Source: RFSX01 sp964495785 (GTDB lineage: Bacteria; Bacteroidota; Bacteroidia; Chitinophagales; Saprospiraceae). From it: a DNA stretch of 64,000 bases. Below the pieces are notes generated by a model. That model was not told where the DNA came from. It did no database searches and saw nothing but the letters and a program-made list of their open reading frames with translations. How positions within the stretch are numbered: position 1 is the first letter of the stretch; every line of letters starts with the position of its first letter. A program made the translations under genes and the position numbers. This document shows, piece by piece, positions 63,918 through 64,000 of the stretch. Where the stretch lies: the NCBI GenBank assembly GCA_964495785.1, contig CAZBXL010000009.1:1-64000 (forward strand), in the 5' to 3' direction.

Positions 63918-64000
63918 ATGTTATTCGAAGAAAGAAATGAAACAATAATAAAAGTTATCGGTGTAGGCGGAGGTGGATGTAATGCAGTGGGTTACATGTT
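63918..64000 (+). CDS. ftsZ: Cell division protein FtsZ (N-terminus only)
   Basis: Only ~27 residues are in the window: MLFEERNETIIKVIGVGGGG then CNAVGYM. VIGVGGGGCNAV is the first nucleotide-binding loop of the FtsZ GTPase. The gene starts 38 bp after ftsA and continues beyond the right edge. Confidence 0.95.
   Translation, partial: MLFEERNETIIKVIGVGGGGCNAVGYM

Overview
The window looks like a chromosomal scaffold from a marine or aquatic member of the Bacteroidota, probably near the Saprospiria. That placement is inference. It rests on the low GC content, the SusC/SusD pair, type IX secretion sorting domains, promoters of the TTTG / TAnnTTTG type, Bacteroidota-style lipoproteins, and a dcw cluster in the Bacteroidota order with no murF or ddl inside it. 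Three runs of exactly 100 N (12584-12683, 46799-46898, 49469-49568) are scaffold joins; two of them cut genes. I saw no tRNA, rRNA, CRISPR array or insertion sequence.

1-9.2 kb is a sensory and regulatory region. It holds a truncated AraC regulator, then two copies of a small-protein cassette. Each cassette has a 65-residue protein from one unrecognised family, preceded by a duplicated control block with a sigma-54-like -24/-12 promoter and, 88 bp upstream of the predicted start point, a palindrome that looks like an enhancer site. A third sigma-54-like promoter faces the other way, toward a lipoprotein gene. Next to these lie a bacteriophytochrome / response regulator / heme oxygenase operon and a sigma-54 enhancer-binding protein, followed by a cysteine-less thioredoxin-like protein and a DoxX protein. 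I consider this the best candidate for an undescribed system.

9.5-12.6 kb holds an alcohol dehydrogenase, a small lipoprotein and a secreted T9SS protein with calcium-binding-like repeats.

12.8-29.2 kb is an alginate utilisation locus on the minus strand. A GntR regulator with SusC and SusD forms one transcription unit. A second GntR regulator followed by PL6 and PL17 lyases, KdgF, an MFS transporter, two SDR reductases, KDG kinase and KDPG aldolase forms the other. Together they would import oligoalginate, degrade it to unsaturated monomer, convert that to DEH, reduce it to KDG, and feed pyruvate and glyceraldehyde-3-phosphate into central metabolism. Both regulator genes have strong promoters overlapped by arrays of a 12-bp palindrome, which also shows that their longest ORFs start too early. 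The SusC gene has one in-frame stop.

29.4-49.7 kb is mostly housekeeping: gpsA, a stand-alone domain normally fused to RluA synthases, DUF2085, pirin, cysQ, a small-molecule kinase, a PD40 lipoprotein, yidC, a COG2509 flavoprotein, a HAD phosphatase, a voltage-gated-type K+ channel with a zinc-ribbon tail, yaaA, a DUF1573 protein, a fused 2-oxoacid dehydrogenase E1, a polyprenol-phosphate mannosyltransferase-like protein and another T9SS protein.

50.0-64.0 kb is the dcw cluster: mraZ, rsmH, ftsL, ftsI, murE, mraY, murD, ftsW, murG, murC, ftsQ, ftsA and the start of ftsZ. It is tightly packed, with MraZ-type boxes in front and a strong terminator-like hairpin between murE and mraY.
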